Shown: one piece after another, positions 1 through 8,141 of the stretch
Position numbering within the stretch: position 1 is the first letter of the stretch
Layout: each line of letters begins with the position of its first letter
DNA from: Clostridia bacterium
GTDB taxonomy: Bacteria > Bacillota > Clostridia > Peptostreptococcales > Anaerovoracaceae
Direction: 5' to 3'
Length of the DNA: 61,207 nt
NCBI GenBank assembly: GCA_024689865.1
Contig: JAILDA010000073.1
Location: forward strand, 1 to 61,207
Translations under genes and position numbers: made by a program
Notes under the pieces: model-generated
What the model was told of the DNA's origin: nothing
The model's input: the letters and a program-made list of their open reading frames with translations, nothing else
Databases searched by the model: none

Positions 1-896
1 GCCTCCAGGATCTCCGTAAACTCCGCGTAGAGGTTGTTTGCAGCGATGCTTTCTATCGTATAGCGGGGGTCGCCCACAAGGTCCGCCCTGCCTATGGTCT
101 GAAGGTACTTGGGAAGCTCCAGGTTGAAGGCCGGGCAGCAGGTCTGGAAATATCTGCCGTCAGCGGTCTTGTAAGCGTTGTTCATCGGGTTGTTGAGCTG
201 CTTATAGGAAATGGGGAAGCTCTCACCGTACTCCGGGAACTGCTCGGACTGGATCATCAGGCCCTGCGCCCAGATGGAGGTGTGGACCAGCGATGCCGTT
301 ACCCTTTCGCCTATGCCGGTCTTCTGCGCCTTGATGTAGGCTGCCAGAACGCCGCCCACAAGGCTGATGCCCGCAACGTGATCGCCGAAGCCCGGGACCA
401 GCACCGGAGGCCGTCCGTCCTTGTCACGGAGAGACCCGGACGCTCCGCCTTTTGCCCAGAAGCATGTAAAGTCGTAACCGGGCAGATCCTTTTCCGGACC
501 CACGTCGCCGTAGCCGGAGCAGTCCGCGAACACGAGCTTGGGGAACCTGGCGTGGAGATCATCGTAGGTAAGGTTCTGCTTGGCCAGCGCCTTATATCTC
601 CAGTTGGTAAGGAAAATGTCCGCGTCTTTAAGCATTCTGAACAGAGCTTCCTTGCCCTTGGGGTCCTTCATGTTAAGGATGACGCCCTTCTTGCCGCCGT
701 TGTCCATGTCGTAGCTGGTGTTCTCGTAAGGGCTGGGACTGCGCCATTCCGCCGCTGCCGCGAAGCGGTAGGGATCGCCGCTCTTAGCCTCGATCTTGAT
801 GACCTCCGCGCCCTGATCGGCAAAGAATTTTCCTACGGTCGGGACTGCTATGAACGTAGCGAGCTCCACGACCTTTATACCTTCCAAAGCTTTCAT
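1..896 (-). CDS. Family III CoA-transferase (CaiB/BaiF type), 3' end outside window
   Basis: The reverse strand reads from an ATG at 896 to the window edge without a stop (298 codons seen; the family is usually 390-420 residues). It opens MKALEGIKVVELATF and continues with FADQGAEVIKIE, the standard N-terminus of family III CoA-transferases. The motif PGFGDHVAG near residue 183 carries the Asp that forms the covalent acyl/CoA intermediate in this family. Such enzymes move CoA between carboxylic acids in the cytosol, for example in anaerobic hydroxy-acid or aromatic-acid pathways (FldA, HadA, CaiB). The substrate cannot be told. An AAGGAGAAGG site precedes the start. It is divergent from a TetR gene, and a palindrome in its leader suggests repression by that protein. 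Confidence 0.88.
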   Translation of the reverse strand, partial: MKALEGIKVVELATFIAVPTVGKFFADQGAEVIKIEAKSGDPYRFAAAAEWRSPSPYENTSYDMDNGGKKGVILNMKDPKGKEALFRMLKDADIFLTNWRYKALAKQNLTYDDLHARFPKLVFADCSGYGDVGPEKDLPGYDFTCFWAKGGASGSLRDKDGRPPVLVPGFGDHVAGISLVGGVLAAYIKAQKTGIGERVTASLVHTSIWAQGLMIQSEQFPEYGESFPISYKQLNNPMNNAYKTADGRYFQTCCPAFNLELPKYLQTIGRADLVGDPRYTIESIAANNLYAEFTEILE

Positions 897-947
897 TTTC
901 CTTCTCCTTTATCGTTTACTGATATGTTTGCTGACAGATTGAAAAAT

Positions 948-1050
948 TAGAATTGATTCTACTTTTATTCTATATTTTTTTCCGGCGTTGTCAATAAGTT
1001 TTGAAGAAAAACCTTTACAAAATTTAGAATAAATATTAGAATTGGTTCTA
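948..1050. promoter_or_regulatory. Divergent promoters with two TetR-type palindromes
   Basis: Two near-identical 14-bp palindromes lie between the divergent genes: TAGAATTGATTCTA (948-961) and TAGAATTGGTTCTA (1037-1050). The tetR promoter reads TTTACA (1014-1019), 17-bp spacer, TAGAAT (1037-1042), so its -10 lies inside the second palindrome. The CoA-transferase promoter on the minus strand reads TTGACA (994-989), 16-bp spacer, TAGAAT (972-967), and the first palindrome falls just downstream, near +10. This fits autorepression plus repression of the transferase by one TetR protein. Confidence 0.7.
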
Positions 1051-1069
1051 GAAAGAAAGGACGCCGCCC

Positions 1070-1654
1070 ATGACCAGAGTAGAAGAAAAGCAGGCCGCAA
1101 AACGCGCGGAGATAATAGAAAAGATAGTACCCATGCTGGAGGACCGCTCATTCGAGGAACTGAGCGTAGAGGACATATGCACCGCCGCCGGTATCTCCGT
1201 AGGATCGTTCTATCACTATTTCGAGAAAAAGTCGGACATACTGGTAGGGCTTTTCAGCCGCATCGACAACTGGATGGAGGAGAACGCCTTCCCTCTCATG
1301 AAGAAACGCAGCGACGCGGAGAATCTGCGCATATTCGCTCAGCAGTGGCTTAAATACATAGAAAACAACGGTCTGGAGCACTCCAGGCTGATATCGTCCA
1401 TAAACGCAACGGATAACACCGTAAGCGGAGAAAGACGCATAACAGCGTCCAGGCTGGAAGAAGTGTTCCGCAAGGGACAGGAGAAAGGCACCATTTCCTC
1501 CGAACTTCCCCCTCAGACTGCGGCAGCCATGTTCATGATAGCTCTGCGCGGCCTTGCCCTGGACTGGACAAGAAGAAACGCCGCCTACTCCCTTAAAGAA
1601 ACAGGCGACGTATACATAGATTTTCTTATTAGATCAATAACCGTAAAGCAGTAG
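1070..1654 (+). CDS. TetR/AcrR family transcriptional regulator
   Basis: The 194-residue protein has a TetR N-terminal helix-turn-helix: residues 30-55 read VEDICTAAGISVGSFYHYF, the typical recognition-helix region. The rest is an all-helical ligand and dimer domain without recognisable identity. The ATG at 1070 is preceded by GAAAGAAAGGA. The gene is divergent from a family III CoA-transferase, and the shared spacer holds two matching palindromes, so it is probably the local repressor, perhaps sensing an acyl-CoA or acid related to the transferase substrate (inference). A terminator follows directly. Confidence 0.9.
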   Translation: MTRVEEKQAAKRAEIIEKIVPMLEDRSFEELSVEDICTAAGISVGSFYHYFEKKSDILVGLFSRIDNWMEENAFPLMKKRSDAENLRIFAQQWLKYIENNGLEHSRLISSINATDNTVSGERRITASRLEEVFRKGQEKGTISSELPPQTAAAMFMIALRGLALDWTRRNAAYSLKETGDVYIDFLIRSITVKQ

Positions 1655-1667
1655 ATGCTTGCATCCG

Positions 1668-1699
1668 CGCTCAGGTCATTTCCTGAGCGTTATTTTTTT
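1668..1699 (+). terminator. Terminator of tetR embedded in the convergent gene
   Basis: CGCTCAGG and CCTGAGCG form a perfect 8-bp stem around a TCATTT loop, followed by TTATTTTTTT. The stem contains the stop codon and last codons of the convergent lysozyme gene, so two functions share these bases. Confidence 0.8.
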
Positions 1700-3073
1700 C
1701 CAGGGCGTTACGAGTATAAGCGACGGCCTTCCCTGCCATTCCTTGGTGCGGAGCTTTACGGCGCCCCACTCCAGCCTGCCGTCTTCGGCAAACCTGAAAT
1801 TGGTATTTCCTATCTTCTGCTTTCCCGTAAGCGCGGCTCCGTCCGCATCGAAGCAGTAGTACTCTTCTTCTATTGCCCACCAGCCGGTAAGCATGGCTCC
1901 GTCGTCGCCCAGACAGTAGCGCTTTCCTTCTATCTCCTGCCATCCTGTGCGCATGGCGCCGTCATCGCCGAACCAGTATCTGGAACCATCGATGTCCTGC
2001 CATCCGGTGCGCAGATCTCCGTCCTCACCGAAATAGTAGCGGCTGCCGTCTATGTCTTCCCAGCCTGTGCTGAGCATGCCGCTCCGGCCCAGATAGCAGT
2101 TCTTTCCGTCCAGATACTGCCATCCGGTAAGCATGTTTCCTTCCTTGCTGAAGAAATACGTGCGGCCGTCTATGGTCTGCCAGCCGGTACGGTACGCTCC
2201 GCCCGGAACATCCCTGTAGCGCACGCTGCCGCCTTCTCCAACCCAGCCGTACTGCGAGCCGGGATCCAGGTACCATACGTCCAGATCCGTCTCCCCTTCT
2301 ATGCCGGGGACTTTTCCGAACGAGCTGTACTGCCAGAATTCGTAGGGACCTTCGTAGCCGGCCTTTCTGTTCTGGGTATATGCCGCCAGCCAGATCTTGT
2401 AATCGTCGTTGATCTCCGTCATGTAGGCCTTGCTGTTGTTGTTGAAAGCAGAACGGCTGCCGTAGAAGCAAGGCACATAGCCCGCCTCGTCTATCCTTTC
2501 CATGAAGGCTTTGGCTATGTCCGTACGGGTCCTTACAGAAAGCTTGGCATCGTAGAGCCTGCCCACGTACTTGCCGTCCTCCGAAGGGTATTCCACGTCG
2601 TAGACGACCGGCAGCAGAATGTTGGCCGGGCCGAACTTGTACCTGTCCAGGAAATCGATAATGAAGTCCGCTTCCTCTATGCCTTCCTCTATGGTAATGG
2701 CCTGCGAATACAGATACACTCCCACGAGCAGTCCGTTGTCCAAAGCACCGCTGATGTTGCCCGCGGCGTATTTGTCCTCTACTATCTTTCCGGTCTCGTA
2801 TCCGCGGTAGCCCACCCTTACGAACGCGAACTCGCAGCCCGCGCCCGCCACGGCTTTCCAATCCACCTCGTTCTGGTGCGCCGAAACGTCTATTCCGTAA
2901 TGCAGCTCCCTGCCCTCAAAGCGTTCGTCGTGGATAAGACCGCGCCCTAAAAAACCTGCGTAGCGGCTGTCGTAGCTGTAATCGTTCTCCGCGGCAAAAG
3001 CAGGGACCGCAAAGCACGACAGGGCTGTCACCAGTACAAGTATTACCGCTGTAAGTCTTTTTATCTTTACCAT
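1676..3073 (-). CDS. Secreted GH25 lysozyme with C-terminal cell-wall-binding repeats
   Basis: The 465-residue protein starts with a signal peptide (MVKIKRLTAVILVLVTALS, cleavage likely after VPAFA near residue 27). A GH25 muramidase domain follows from about residue 58 (GIDVSAHQNEVDW) with the catalytic Asp-x-Glu motif in VVYDVEYP. From about residue 285 there are roughly seven 20-residue repeats of the TGWQ-x-IDG-x-x-Y-x-F type (choline-binding-like, CW_binding_1). GH25 enzymes cleave the MurNAc-GlcNAc bond of peptidoglycan, and the repeats should hold the protein to the wall. A role as autolysin or defence against other bacteria is equally possible. Confidence 0.9.
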   Translation of the reverse strand: MVKIKRLTAVILVLVTALSCFAVPAFAAENDYSYDSRYAGFLGRGLIHDERFEGRELHYGIDVSAHQNEVDWKAVAGAGCEFAFVRVGYRGYETGKIVEDKYAAGNISGALDNGLLVGVYLYSQAITIEEGIEEADFIIDFLDRYKFGPANILLPVVYDVEYPSEDGKYVGRLYDAKLSVRTRTDIAKAFMERIDEAGYVPCFYGSRSAFNNNSKAYMTEINDDYKIWLAAYTQNRKAGYEGPYEFWQYSSFGKVPGIEGETDLDVWYLDPGSQYGWVGEGGSVRYRDVPGGAYRTGWQTIDGRTYFFSKEGNMLTGWQYLDGKNCYLGRSGMLSTGWEDIDGSRYYFGEDGDLRTGWQDIDGSRYWFGDDGAMRTGWQEIEGKRYCLGDDGAMLTGWWAIEEEYYCFDADGAALTGKQKIGNTNFRFAEDGRLEWGAVKLRTKEWQGRPSLILVTPWKKITLRK

Positions 3074-3169
3074 TTGCTTAATATTCCGAAGGATAAATTA
3101 CGCAATTTTCATTAAATATATCATACCTTGCTTCCCCGCAGCCGTCAACGCCGGAGGCGCCTGATGATA

Positions 3170-3198
3170 TTGACTGACCGTACGGAATACAGTAAAAT
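3170..3198 (+). promoter_or_regulatory. Promoter of a small antisense RNA
   Basis: TTGACT (3170-3175), a 17-bp spacer, and TAAAAT (3193-3198) make a near-consensus sigma-A promoter. No plus-strand gene follows. A start near 3205 would give an RNA of about 90 nt ending at the hairpin at 3251-3294. Confidence 0.75.
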
Positions 3199-3203
3199 AC
3201 AGA

Positions 3204-3234
3204 TAGCAAAAGGCTGCCGGATAGACGGTCAGCC
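3204..3234 (-). terminator. Terminator of the 33-aa peptide mRNA
   Basis: On the minus strand GGCTG-A-CCG pairs with CGGCAGCC around a six-base loop, followed by TTTTGCTATC. It would end the small-peptide mRNA exactly where the opposing RNA begins. Confidence 0.6.
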
Positions 3235-3294
3235 CTTAGGTTTGATCATTGAAATGACCGCACCGGTCGGCTGGGGCGGTCATTTCTGTTTTTT
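3205..3294 (+). ncRNA. Putative antisense RNA (type I antitoxin candidate)
   Basis: A promoter at 3170-3198 and a strong terminator (GAAATGACCGC at 3251-3261 pairing with GCGGTCATTTC at 3276-3286, then TGTTTTTTG) bound a roughly 90-nt RNA. It carries no ORF with a ribosome binding site. It is fully complementary to the 3' untranslated region and the last five codons of the small-peptide mRNA on the other strand. This tail-to-tail arrangement matches RatA/txpA and SR4/bsrG of Bacillus subtilis. Confidence 0.65.
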
Positions 3295-3381
3295 GTCGCT
3301 GTTTCTCGAGCCCAGCGTATAACCAGCCATAAAGCAAGTGATACAAAGCGATAATATCGCTATCATAGACTCTACATTCAT
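3280..3381 (-). CDS. 33-residue hydrophobic peptide, putative type I toxin
   Basis: The ATG at 3381 follows GAAAGGAGGGCGTC, an almost perfect ribosome binding site. The 33-residue peptide is one hydrophobic helix (MIAILSLCITCFMAGYTLG, residues 6-24) with a polar, Lys-rich tail (SRNSDKKQK). Single membrane helices of this size with a basic tail are typical of type I toxins such as BsrG and TxpA. I cannot assign it to a named family. Two GGAGGG/CCCTCC combinations in the leader (3414-3419, 3426-3431, with the ribosome binding site at 3386-3391) could hide or expose the Shine-Dalgarno. The alternative is a harmless small membrane protein. Confidence 0.65.
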   Translation of the reverse strand: MNVESMIAILSLCITCFMAGYTLGSRNSDKKQK

Positions 3382-3488
3382 GACGCCCTCCTTTCTCCCC
3401 TTTTGATAAGGGCGGAGGGAACAGGCCCTCCGAAGAGGACTGACCACCTACCGTATTCGGCAGCACTTTTGCGTTGTCTATTGTATCA
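3382..3488 (-). promoter_or_regulatory. Promoter and structured leader of the 33-aa peptide gene
   Basis: On the minus strand an extended -10 (TGA-TACAAT, 3488-3480) lies about 100 nt upstream of the start; there is no good -35. In the leader a CCCTCC (3419-3414 on this strand) can pair either with an upstream GGAGGG (3431-3426) or with the Shine-Dalgarno GGAGGG (3391-3386). These two pairings exclude each other, as expected for a toxin mRNA with a concealed start. Confidence 0.5.
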
Positions 3489-3548
3489 GTATCGCGGTCC
3501 CGTCATTACAAAAATGATGGTTAAAACGGTACACAGTTTGCCTGGCTG

Positions 3549-3590
3549 AAAAAACAAGGCCCCGCCATACGGCAGGGCCTTTATGTTTTT
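3549..3590 (-). terminator. Terminator of the aldehyde dehydrogenase operon
   Basis: Minus strand: AAGGCCCTGCC / GGCGGGGCCTT stem with a short GTAT loop followed by GTTTTTT. The other strand also has a T-rich tail (TTATGTTTTT), so the hairpin may work in both directions. Confidence 0.75.
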
Positions 3591-3623
3591 AGTTTTCCGC
3601 TTCAGCGGATGCGCATCTGTCGA

Positions 3624-5021
3624 TTACGCAAGATTCCACTTTCCGAACAGCTCTTCGTCGGTCGGGATGTGCTCCTCGATCGGATAGGAGATCCATGTGG
3701 TGTTCATGAAGTGCTTGTAGGTGATGTTCTCGGAAGCAATGTTGCCGCCCCATGTACCGCAGCCAAGGGAAGAGGTGAACGGCATACCGTTGTTCCAGTT
3801 ACCGGTGTTGGCAGCGGAGGTAGCCTGGTTGACCATTACTCTGGAGGTGCGGGTGTAGGTAGCAAGTCTCATGACATGCTCGTCGTTGGTGGTCTGGATA
3901 GCGCAGCTGTGGCCCTTGCCGGCAACTTCGTGGATGTTGTTGACGACCTGGATCATCTCGTCGAAGGTGTCTCTCTTATAGACCGCTACAACAACGGAGA
4001 GCTTCTCGAAGCTCAGCGGGTGCTCCTTGAGTCCGAATCCTTCGTACTCGCAGATTATGAAGGTCTTGTCTGCGGGGATGCTGAATCCTGCCATCTCGGC
4101 GATCTTCTGAGCAGGCTGTGCAGCGACCTTGGAGTTGAACTTGCCGTTCGGGAACATCATCTGCTCAAGAGCCTTTACCTGCTCCGGAGTGCAGAGGTAT
4201 CCGCCTTCGGCTACCAGCTTGGGCATGAACTTGTCGTAGATGTTGCTCTGAACAACGAGAGCGTTGTCGGAGGAGCAGGAAGTAGCGTTGTCGAAGATCT
4301 TGGAAACGCGAACGTTGGTAGCAGCCTTGTCCAGGTCGGCGGTGTCGTCGATGAGGACTACAGCGTTGCCTGCGCCTACGCCGTAAGCCGGAGTACCGGA
4401 GGAGTAAGCGGACTTAACGAGGCCGGAACCACCGGTAGCGATAACGAGGTCGCACTGCTCCATAAGAGCCTGGGATGCTTCCATGGATACATCGGTGATG
4501 GTAAGGATAAGATCCTCGGGAGCGCCGTGCTTCTTAAGAGCGTTGCGCATAACTTCGCAGACCTCGTAGTTGGTCTTGTTCGTTCTGGGGTGCGGGCTCA
4601 TGACGATGGCGTTTCTGCACTTGATCGCATCAAGAGCCTTAACTACAGGAGTCATCTCCGGGTTGGTGCAGGGGATGATAGCTCCGATGACGCCTACCGG
4701 CTTTGCCATCTTGATAATACCCTTTTCGGTGTTGGTCTCGAGAACGCCTACGGTCTTCTGATCCTTAATATCTCTCCAGCAGCCCCTTACCTTCTTGCGA
4801 AGCTTGGTGAGCTTGCCGTCGAGAGTTCCCATTCTGGACTCTTCGAAAGCAAGAGTTCCCAGACGGACGACGTTCTCTTCCCTGGTGATATCGAATGCGA
4901 TCTGTGCGCAGAGCTCGTCAACCTGTTCCTGGGTGTAATACTCGATCTGAGCCTGTGCCTTTCTTGCGCGTGCAATAAGTTCCGCAACCATTTCGGTCGG
5001 GGTCTTAGCTGCTTCAGACAT
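3624..5021 (-). CDS. CoA-acylating aldehyde dehydrogenase (EutE/PduP/SucD-like)
   Basis: The 465-residue protein has the aldehyde dehydrogenase fold of the CoA-acylating branch. Typical stretches are [28 protein letters not shown] and [15 protein letters not shown], whose Cys is the catalytic thiol. The length matches EutE/PduP. It would turn an aldehyde, NAD+ and CoA into acyl-CoA, or the reverse. An AAAGGAG site precedes the ATG. It is the last gene of a TetR-linked operon with two FAD oxidases and an iron-sulfur protein, so the aldehyde may be the product of those flavoenzymes (inference). The aldehyde itself cannot be named. Confidence 0.88.
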   Translation of the reverse strand: MSEAAKTPTEMVAELIARARKAQAQIEYYTQEQVDELCAQIAFDITREENVVRLGTLAFEESRMGTLDGKLTKLRKKVRGCWRDIKDQKTVGVLETNTEKGIIKMAKPVGVIGAIIPCTNPEMTPVVKALDAIKCRNAIVMSPHPRTNKTNYEVCEVMRNALKKHGAPEDLILTITDVSMEASQALMEQCDLVIATGGSGLVKSAYSSGTPAYGVGAGNAVVLIDDTADLDKAATNVRVSKIFDNATSCSSDNALVVQSNIYDKFMPKLVAEGGYLCTPEQVKALEQMMFPNGKFNSKVAAQPAQKIAEMAGFSIPADKTFIICEYEGFGLKEHPLSFEKLSVVVAVYKRDTFDEMIQVVNNIHEVAGKGHSCAIQTTNDEHVMRLATYTRTSRVMVNQATSAANTGNWNNGMPFTSSLGCGTWGGNIASENITYKHFMNTTWISYPIEEHIPTDEELFGKWNLA

Positions 5022-5077
5022 GATAGTTGTCTCCTTTCAAATAATATATATTTACTTTAATTGTCAGCAAATTCGGG

Positions 5078-5107
5078 GTCCCGCCGCCGTATTTCAGACG
5101 GCGGGAC
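5078..5107 (-). other. Intercistronic hairpin
   Basis: GTCCCGCCG (5078-5086) pairs with CGGCGGGAC (5099-5107). No T-run follows on the minus strand, so it is more likely an mRNA-stability or processing element between the second FAD oxidase and the aldehyde dehydrogenase than a terminator. Confidence 0.5.
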
Positions 5108-5135
5108 AAAGTCTTTCAGGTAGGTCGTTGCCTTA

Positions 5136-6842
5136 TTACTTCTTTGCCTTCTTGGCCTGCTTGGCCTTGTAAGCCTTGAGGTATTCGGGATCCAGCGTCC
5201 TGTAGTAAGAACCGCAGAGGTTGAGCGGGTTGAAGGCCTCTCTTACCTTGTACTGGTAGGTTACCAGACCGGGCTGAGCCATGCCTACGAACATCTCGTT
5301 CTGCTCGTCCTGAGTGTAGTAGTAGTCGGTCTCCGGATGACGCGCGGTCTTGTTCCAGTTACCCATGTCTGCGCCGAAGCCGTACTTATCGCAGAGCTTC
5401 TGGCTGTAGTTCTGGATGAAGTCGCAGCAGCCCTTGACGGACTCTCTGTCGTGTCTGTCGAACCACTGGAAGAACTCGTAGCCGGTGATACCGCCGCCGC
5501 CGAGGGTGGACAGAGCGCCCATCTCGGAGTCGCCGCCTGTAGCAGCAAGAGCGGTGCTGTGCTTATCGAACTCTTCACGCATCTCGTGGTACTCTTCCAT
5601 TACCTTGCTGGTAACGAATACGTTGTTGGAGAGTCCGCCGGAACCTTCGTAGCTGGAAGCCAGCGTGTAGTTGAGGTTCTTGTGACCCAGACGCAGCAGG
5701 TAGAGAGCTACGAAGTCGTGGATCTTCGGCTGGAGCATGAACTCGTTCTTCCAGCCCTTTACACGGCGGAGGATCTCGTTCAGAGCCTTTTCCTTCCACT
5801 CCATGTCTCTCTTGGTCATGCCTACGACGACGACCTGAAGGTCGATCTTGCAGAGCTTGTTCTGCTCGGCAATGTACGGATCGTTCATGTACTTAGGCAG
5901 GTCGCAGAGCTGGCCTTCCGGATCGGAGAGGAGCTCCAGCATGGGCAGCTTGATGTAGCGGCCCCACATGTTGAACTGTCTGTGTCCCAGATAAGCGATC
6001 TCGTTATTCTGAGAGAGCAGGTTGATGGTGTTTGCGTAAGCTTCCCAGTTGGGGAAGTTGAGCGTGTAGGTCTTGATGTTCCACTGCGGAACGAGCTTGT
6101 AAGCTGCGCCTACGCCGTAGGAGGGCAGTACGCGCGGACCCGGCCAGGGGTGAAGTCTTACGGCTACTCTGCAGCATACGCCCAGGGATCCCGCAGGACC
6201 CTGCATTCCGCGGAGCATACCTCTGATGGACGGTCCGGGACCTTCGCCGCAGAACCAGTCTCCGCCTGCACCAAGGGTACCGGTGCGGAGAAGTTCGCCG
6301 TTGGGAAGTACCCACTCGGTAGCGAGCATGTTCTCGGAAGCAACTCCCATGAAGCAGGAGGACGGTCCGAATGCTACCCAGGAAGCGGTACCGGCAAGAG
6401 TGGAGGAAGAGCATCCTACACCTGCCATGTTTACGTTGAAGCCTCTCTTCATGGCCTCGACCTGTACTACAGCGCCGATGGCGTAGGGCTCAACTACAAC
6501 GTACTGATCTCTTTCGTGGAACTCCATCTTCTTCATGCGCTTCATGTCGATCTGGAGGGAGTCGTCGTCGCCGATGTAACCCATTACGGACCAGAACGTG
6601 GTAGCGGCCTTGAAGGGAATGTTGTATTTGTTGCAGATCTTAACGATAGCCTGTACTTCCTCGGTGCAGCCCGGCATGATTACCGCGCCCGGCATCGGGG
6701 ACTTGACGTCGTAAGGTCCGAAGTGAGCGGAGGACTGGGAGTTGATGACTCTGTAGGATTCGCGCATAGCGATGTCCTGGGAGACATTATTCTTTCCGAC
6801 TACCTGCTCTAATTCTCTGTAAGCGTCCTGATTGAATGCCAT
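5136..6842 (-). CDS. FAD-binding oxidoreductase, VAO/PCMH-like (larger subunit)
   Basis: The 568-residue protein matches the FAD_binding_4 (PCMH-type) fold: PMPGAVIMPGCTEEVQAIV near residue 48, IDMKRMKKMEF, and the glycine-rich FAD loop GVGCSSSTLAGTASW. The C-terminus FNPLNLCGSYYRTLDPEYL resembles the end of the vanillyl-alcohol oxidase family, followed by a Lys-rich tail. Such enzymes oxidise alcohols, hydroxy acids or phenolic methyl groups. ATG at 6842 follows TAAGGAGG. It is 12 bp downstream of the iron-sulfur subunit and is probably a partner in a GlcD/E/F-like complex. The substrate is unknown; the acylating dehydrogenase downstream hints that an aldehyde is made. Confidence 0.8.
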   Translation of the reverse strand: MAFNQDAYRELEQVVGKNNVSQDIAMRESYRVINSQSSAHFGPYDVKSPMPGAVIMPGCTEEVQAIVKICNKYNIPFKAATTFWSVMGYIGDDDSLQIDMKRMKKMEFHERDQYVVVEPYAIGAVVQVEAMKRGFNVNMAGVGCSSSTLAGTASWVAFGPSSCFMGVASENMLATEWVLPNGELLRTGTLGAGGDWFCGEGPGPSIRGMLRGMQGPAGSLGVCCRVAVRLHPWPGPRVLPSYGVGAAYKLVPQWNIKTYTLNFPNWEAYANTINLLSQNNEIAYLGHRQFNMWGRYIKLPMLELLSDPEGQLCDLPKYMNDPYIAEQNKLCKIDLQVVVVGMTKRDMEWKEKALNEILRRVKGWKNEFMLQPKIHDFVALYLLRLGHKNLNYTLASSYEGSGGLSNNVFVTSKVMEEYHEMREEFDKHSTALAATGGDSEMGALSTLGGGGITGYEFFQWFDRHDRESVKGCCDFIQNYSQKLCDKYGFGADMGNWNKTARHPETDYYYTQDEQNEMFVGMAQPGLVTYQYKVREAFNPLNLCGSYYRTLDPEYLKAYKAKQAKKAKK

Positions 6843-6854
6843 TGTATTACCTCC

Positions 6855-8123
6855 TTACAGTGCGCGGGCTACGAGGTCGATAATGTCGATGACTTCGATC
6901 TTCTTACCGTTCTCGTCCACTGCGTTCTTGAAGTTGGCCTCGCACCACGGGCAGGCGGTAACGAGAGCATCGGCGCCGGTAGAATTGGCTTCGGTAACGC
7001 GCTCGTTTGCCGTGGCCTGAGACATTTCCGGATTGGTGATCTGGACGTTGGCTCCTGCGCCGCAGCAGAGCGAGTACTCGCGGATACGTTCCATCTCTAC
7101 CAGAGTAACGCCGGGGATGGCCTTTATGACGTCGCGCGGTGCGTCGTAGATTCCGTAGACGCCCATTCTGCGAGGTCTTCTGGGCTCCCAGGTAACTACC
7201 TGGTTCATGATCTTCTTTTCCTCGCCGTCCCAGGGAGTGTAAGGCTCGCCCTGACGTCCGAGGTGGCAAGGATCGTGATAGGTGACTACCATGTCGAGGT
7301 TCTTCTTGAACTTGATCTTCTTTTCCTTGATGAGCTTGTCGAGATACTCTGTGATGTGCAGAACTTCTACGTTCATTCCGCGCTTGGCATAGAGGGTCTT
7401 GAAAGCGTGATAGCAGTCGGAGCAGGGGGTGACGATGGTCTTAACACCCTTGGCCTCGAAAGCCTTGATGTTGGCGTCGGCTCTTTCGCCGAACTCATCG
7501 AAGAAGCCCATCTGATATGCTCTGCCTGCGCAGCACATATCAAGGTCGCCCATGTATCCGAGCTTAACTCCGGCAGCGATGAGGGTCTCCGCAGCCTTCT
7601 TTGCGTAGGCCTGAAGGTCCTTGTCATAGCTGTACTTGCAGCCGGGGAAGAATACGACTTCCGCATCCTTGGCCCACTTGATGCCCTTGGCCCAGGCCTG
7701 TCTCTTTGCCTTCTTTTCGCCGGCAATGAGGGTCTGTTCCTTCTTGAGGGATTCGATCATAGCCTTCTGCTCGGGAGTAGCGAAGCCCTTCTTTACGGCC
7801 TCGTTCTTGAGCTCTACGCAGTAGTCCAGACCTTCCAGGTTGAACCTGGTGATCTTGCAGGTAACGTCGCATGCGCCGCAGGCGGTGCAGGACTGAACAG
7901 CATTGAGCCATTCCGGAGAAGTCTTGAAGTTATAGTCGCCGGTCATGTAGGCCTGTCCGACCATCCACTTACCGCGCAGGGAGTACATGTGCCACTGATA
8001 ATAAAGGTTAGTGGGGCAGTTCTCGCCGAAACGCTGGGACTGGATCTTGTCGAACGGGATCCACTTGCAGCCGAGACAGTTGGAGCAGCGCTCCATCATC
8101 GGTATGAAATCTTTTAATGCCAT
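6855..8123 (-). CDS. Iron-sulfur CCG-domain oxidoreductase (GlcF/HdrD-like)
   Basis: The 422-residue protein has two N-terminal 4Fe-4S motifs (CSNCLGC from residue 13, CTACGACDVTC near residue 75) and two CCG (cysteine-rich) domains with FFPGCKYSYD, DMCCAGRAYQ, PCSDCYH, YHDPCHLGR, SLCCGAGAN and ACPWCEANF. Proteins of this class carry electrons from flavin dehydrogenase partners to quinone, ferredoxin or other acceptors. It lies between two FAD oxidase genes with gaps of 12-18 bp, so all three are very likely subunits of one complex. No membrane segment is seen, so the complex should be cytosolic or peripheral. Confidence 0.88.
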   Translation of the reverse strand: MALKDFIPMMERCSNCLGCKWIPFDKIQSQRFGENCPTNLYYQWHMYSLRGKWMVGQAYMTGDYNFKTSPEWLNAVQSCTACGACDVTCKITRFNLEGLDYCVELKNEAVKKGFATPEQKAMIESLKKEQTLIAGEKKAKRQAWAKGIKWAKDAEVVFFPGCKYSYDKDLQAYAKKAAETLIAAGVKLGYMGDLDMCCAGRAYQMGFFDEFGERADANIKAFEAKGVKTIVTPCSDCYHAFKTLYAKRGMNVEVLHITEYLDKLIKEKKIKFKKNLDMVVTYHDPCHLGRQGEPYTPWDGEEKKIMNQVVTWEPRRPRRMGVYGIYDAPRDVIKAIPGVTLVEMERIREYSLCCGAGANVQITNPEMSQATANERVTEANSTGADALVTACPWCEANFKNAVDENGKKIEVIDIIDLVARAL

Positions 8124-8141
8124 GTTCTTGTCTCCCCTTTC

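Noticed and set aside
3236-3466. A 76-codon minus-strand frame overlapping the 33-residue peptide gene
   Set aside because: It is in a different frame, lacks a ribosome binding site and runs through the antisense terminator hairpin; the 33-codon frame has the strong site and hydrophobic pattern.
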